NCBI GenBank assembly: GCA_951813575.1
Contig: OX638375.1
Coordinates: 1,561,042-1,625,041, forward strand
Source: Candidatus Binatia bacterium
GTDB lineage: Bacteria > Desulfobacterota > Binatia > UBA9968 > JAJDTQ01
Direction: 5' to 3'
Length of the DNA stretch: 64,000 nucleotides
The position numbers and the translations under genes were made by a program. The notes beneath the pieces were generated by a model. That model did no database searches. It saw only the letters and a list, made by a program, of their open reading frames with translations, and was not told the origin of the DNA. Shown piece by piece: positions 62,834 to 64,000 of this stretch (positions are counted from its first letter, which is position 1; each line of letters begins with the position of its first letter).

Positions 62834-64000
62834 ATGATTGGCCACGCCGTCTTGAGAACGGCTCTCGCTGCGACGCAACGCCGAAACTACCGGCGTCTGA
62901 TCGAAGCGTCGAAGACACCTCGCGATGTTCAAGCCTCCCTCCTGCGGCGGATCCTCGCGGCGAACGCCTCCACCGACTTCGGAAAGCGCCACGGGTTTTC
63001 GCAGATCCGCGATGCGGACAGCTACCGAAGTGCGGTGCCGATCCAGACCTACGAGGATCTCCGGCCTTTCATCGAGCGCCAGGAGCTCACCGGTGAAAGA
63101 TGTCTCACGGATGAGCGGCCGGTGTACTATCACCGCACCAGCGGCACCGTGGGTGCGGCCAAGAACATACCGGTGACAGCGACAGGGTTGAAGCGCATAG
63201 GGCGTCATCAGTTGATCTCGGCCTATGCCCAGTCCAGGGGTTCGGCGATCTTCGGAGGAAAGGTATTCGGCGTCACCGGACAGGCCATAGAGGGCAAGAT
63301 GGCGGGCGGTACCCCATACGGTTCCGCGTCGGGACTGCTTTACCAGAAGCAATCCAGGTTCGTGCGGCGGAGGTACGTGTTGCCGCCGGAGCTTTCCGAC
63401 ATCGAGGACTACGAAGCCCGCTACCTTGCCATGGCGATCTACGGGCTTGCGGAACCGGCCGTTTCCTGCATCGCGTCGGCCAACCCGTCGACGTTCGTCC
63501 GACTGCTGTCGGTCATTCACCAACACTCGGACCTCATCCTCGGTTCGGTGGCCGCGGGCCGTCTCCCCGATACCATCGCTCTGCCAACAGCATTCGAAGG
63601 CGCTTTCAGGCCCGACCCCGGACGCGCGACGCTCCTGACGGAGCGGCTCAATGCCGCTGGGCGGCTGACCTACGGTGACATCTGGCCCGACCTCAAGGGC
63701 ATTGTCACCTGGACCGGTGGGAGTTGCGGGGTCCCACTCCGCAACCTGTGGGGACTGCTTCCCGCCGGCGCCAGGACCATCGAGCTCGGCTACCTGGCCA
63801 GCGAGGTCCGGGGCACCGTCAACGTGGATGTACGGCAAAACATCTGTCTGCCGATGCTGTCCGATACGTTCTTCGAGTTCGCCAATCGTCACGGCTGGGA
63901 ATCGGGGACAGCCGACCTTCAGGGGCTTGAGGAGCTTGAGGAAGGCCGTGAGTACTACGTGTTCGTGACAACGGAAGATGGACTCTACCGCTATGACATG
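62834..64000 (+). CDS. GH3 auxin-responsive-promoter family protein, 5' part
   Basis: A frame with no stop runs from ATG 62834 to the window end, 389 residues visible. It matches the GH3 acyl-adenylate family: RTSGTVGAAKNIPVT (P-loop equivalent), TIELGYLASEVRGT and TTEDGLYRYDM near the edge. Plant relatives conjugate acids to amino acids; bacterial ones form amides on unknown acids. TTG 62816 is a possible earlier start. It sits 25 bases after the sterol-desaturase-like gene, so a shared role in lipid or metabolite tailoring is likely. Confidence 0.85.
   Translation, partial: MIGHAVLRTALAATQRRNYRRLIEASKTPRDVQASLLRRILAANASTDFGKRHGFSQIRDADSYRSAVPIQTYEDLRPFIERQELTGERCLTDERPVYYHRTSGTVGAAKNIPVTATGLKRIGRHQLISAYAQSRGSAIFGGKVFGVTGQAIEGKMAGGTPYGSASGLLYQKQSRFVRRRYVLPPELSDIEDYEARYLAMAIYGLAEPAVSCIASANPSTFVRLLSVIHQHSDLILGSVAAGRLPDTIALPTAFEGAFRPDPGRATLLTERLNAAGRLTYGDIWPDLKGIVTWTGGSCGVPLRNLWGLLPAGARTIELGYLASEVRGTVNVDVRQNICLPMLSDTFFEFANRHGWESGTADLQGLEELEEGREYYVFVTTEDGLYRYDM

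Overview
This is a 64 kb, GC-rich, densely coding bacterial stretch. It holds about 56 protein genes, one tRNA and no intergenic gap above 300 bases. Both window edges cut genes: a TRAP permease at the left and a GH3-family protein at the right. The content is typical of uncultured Gram-negative heterotrophs with large catabolic genomes, such as deltaproteobacterial-like or Tectomicrobia/Entotheonella-like lineages: many amidohydrolases, LLM flavin oxidoreductases, solute receptors and hydantoinase-type genes. That placement is an inference from gene content and is weak, because no rRNA or ribosomal marker is present.

Layout. 1-4.2 kb: end of a TRAP permease, a toxin-antitoxin pair with a frameshifted toxin, an amidohydrolase and a DUF4143 ATPase. 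4.3-11.1 kb, minus strand: a tight amidase, nitrilase, HyuA, HyuB cluster for opening cyclic or substituted amides; HyuB carries an extra zinc-ribbon tail. 11.3-15.3 kb: TAXI receptor, hydantoinase-like hydrolase and UbiD-family decarboxylase. 15.3-16.5 kb: a second DUF4143 ATPase. 16.7-21.9 kb: three-subunit molybdenum hydroxylase with a translationally coupled MFS exporter. 21.9-23.0 kb: a nucleotidyltransferase / ribbon-helix-helix-like pair. 23.1-27.6 kb: alpha/beta hydrolase, duplicated LLM oxidoreductases and a sarcosine-oxidase-like flavoprotein. 28.1-32.0 kb: the conserved tesA / ybbA-ybbP cluster. 32.1-39.4 kb: acyl/CoA-type catabolic genes and an M18 aminopeptidase. 39.4-45.8 kb: LysR regulator, TPP enzyme, hydrolase, fused TctA-TctB permease and a VOC protein. 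45.8-53.2 kb: ABC peptide-type importer (no ATPase genes), two amidohydrolases and a TctC receptor. 53.3-56 kb: Kelch protein and a membrane protein interrupted by one in-frame TGA. 56-60 kb: Hsp20, a second TctC receptor, a DUF3891 protein, an Asp-box repeat protein and tRNA-Val. 60-64 kb: a selenocysteine-type AhpD-like gene, an EVE-domain protein, endonuclease IV, a sterol-desaturase-like protein and a GH3-family protein.

The most striking feature is at 59993-60259 (minus). Its reading frame continues through a TGA that sits where the second cysteine of a CxxC motif belongs, giving CxxU. A perfect 6-bp hairpin with loop GGAC follows at the spacing expected of a bacterial SECIS. A gene caller that treats TGA as stop would miss it. 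Functionally the window reads as uptake receptors and permeases (TRAP/TAXI, TTT, ABC) interleaved with hydrolases, decarboxylases and oxidoreductases that would dismantle small amides, heterocycles and carboxylates. Exact substrates cannot be read from sequence.
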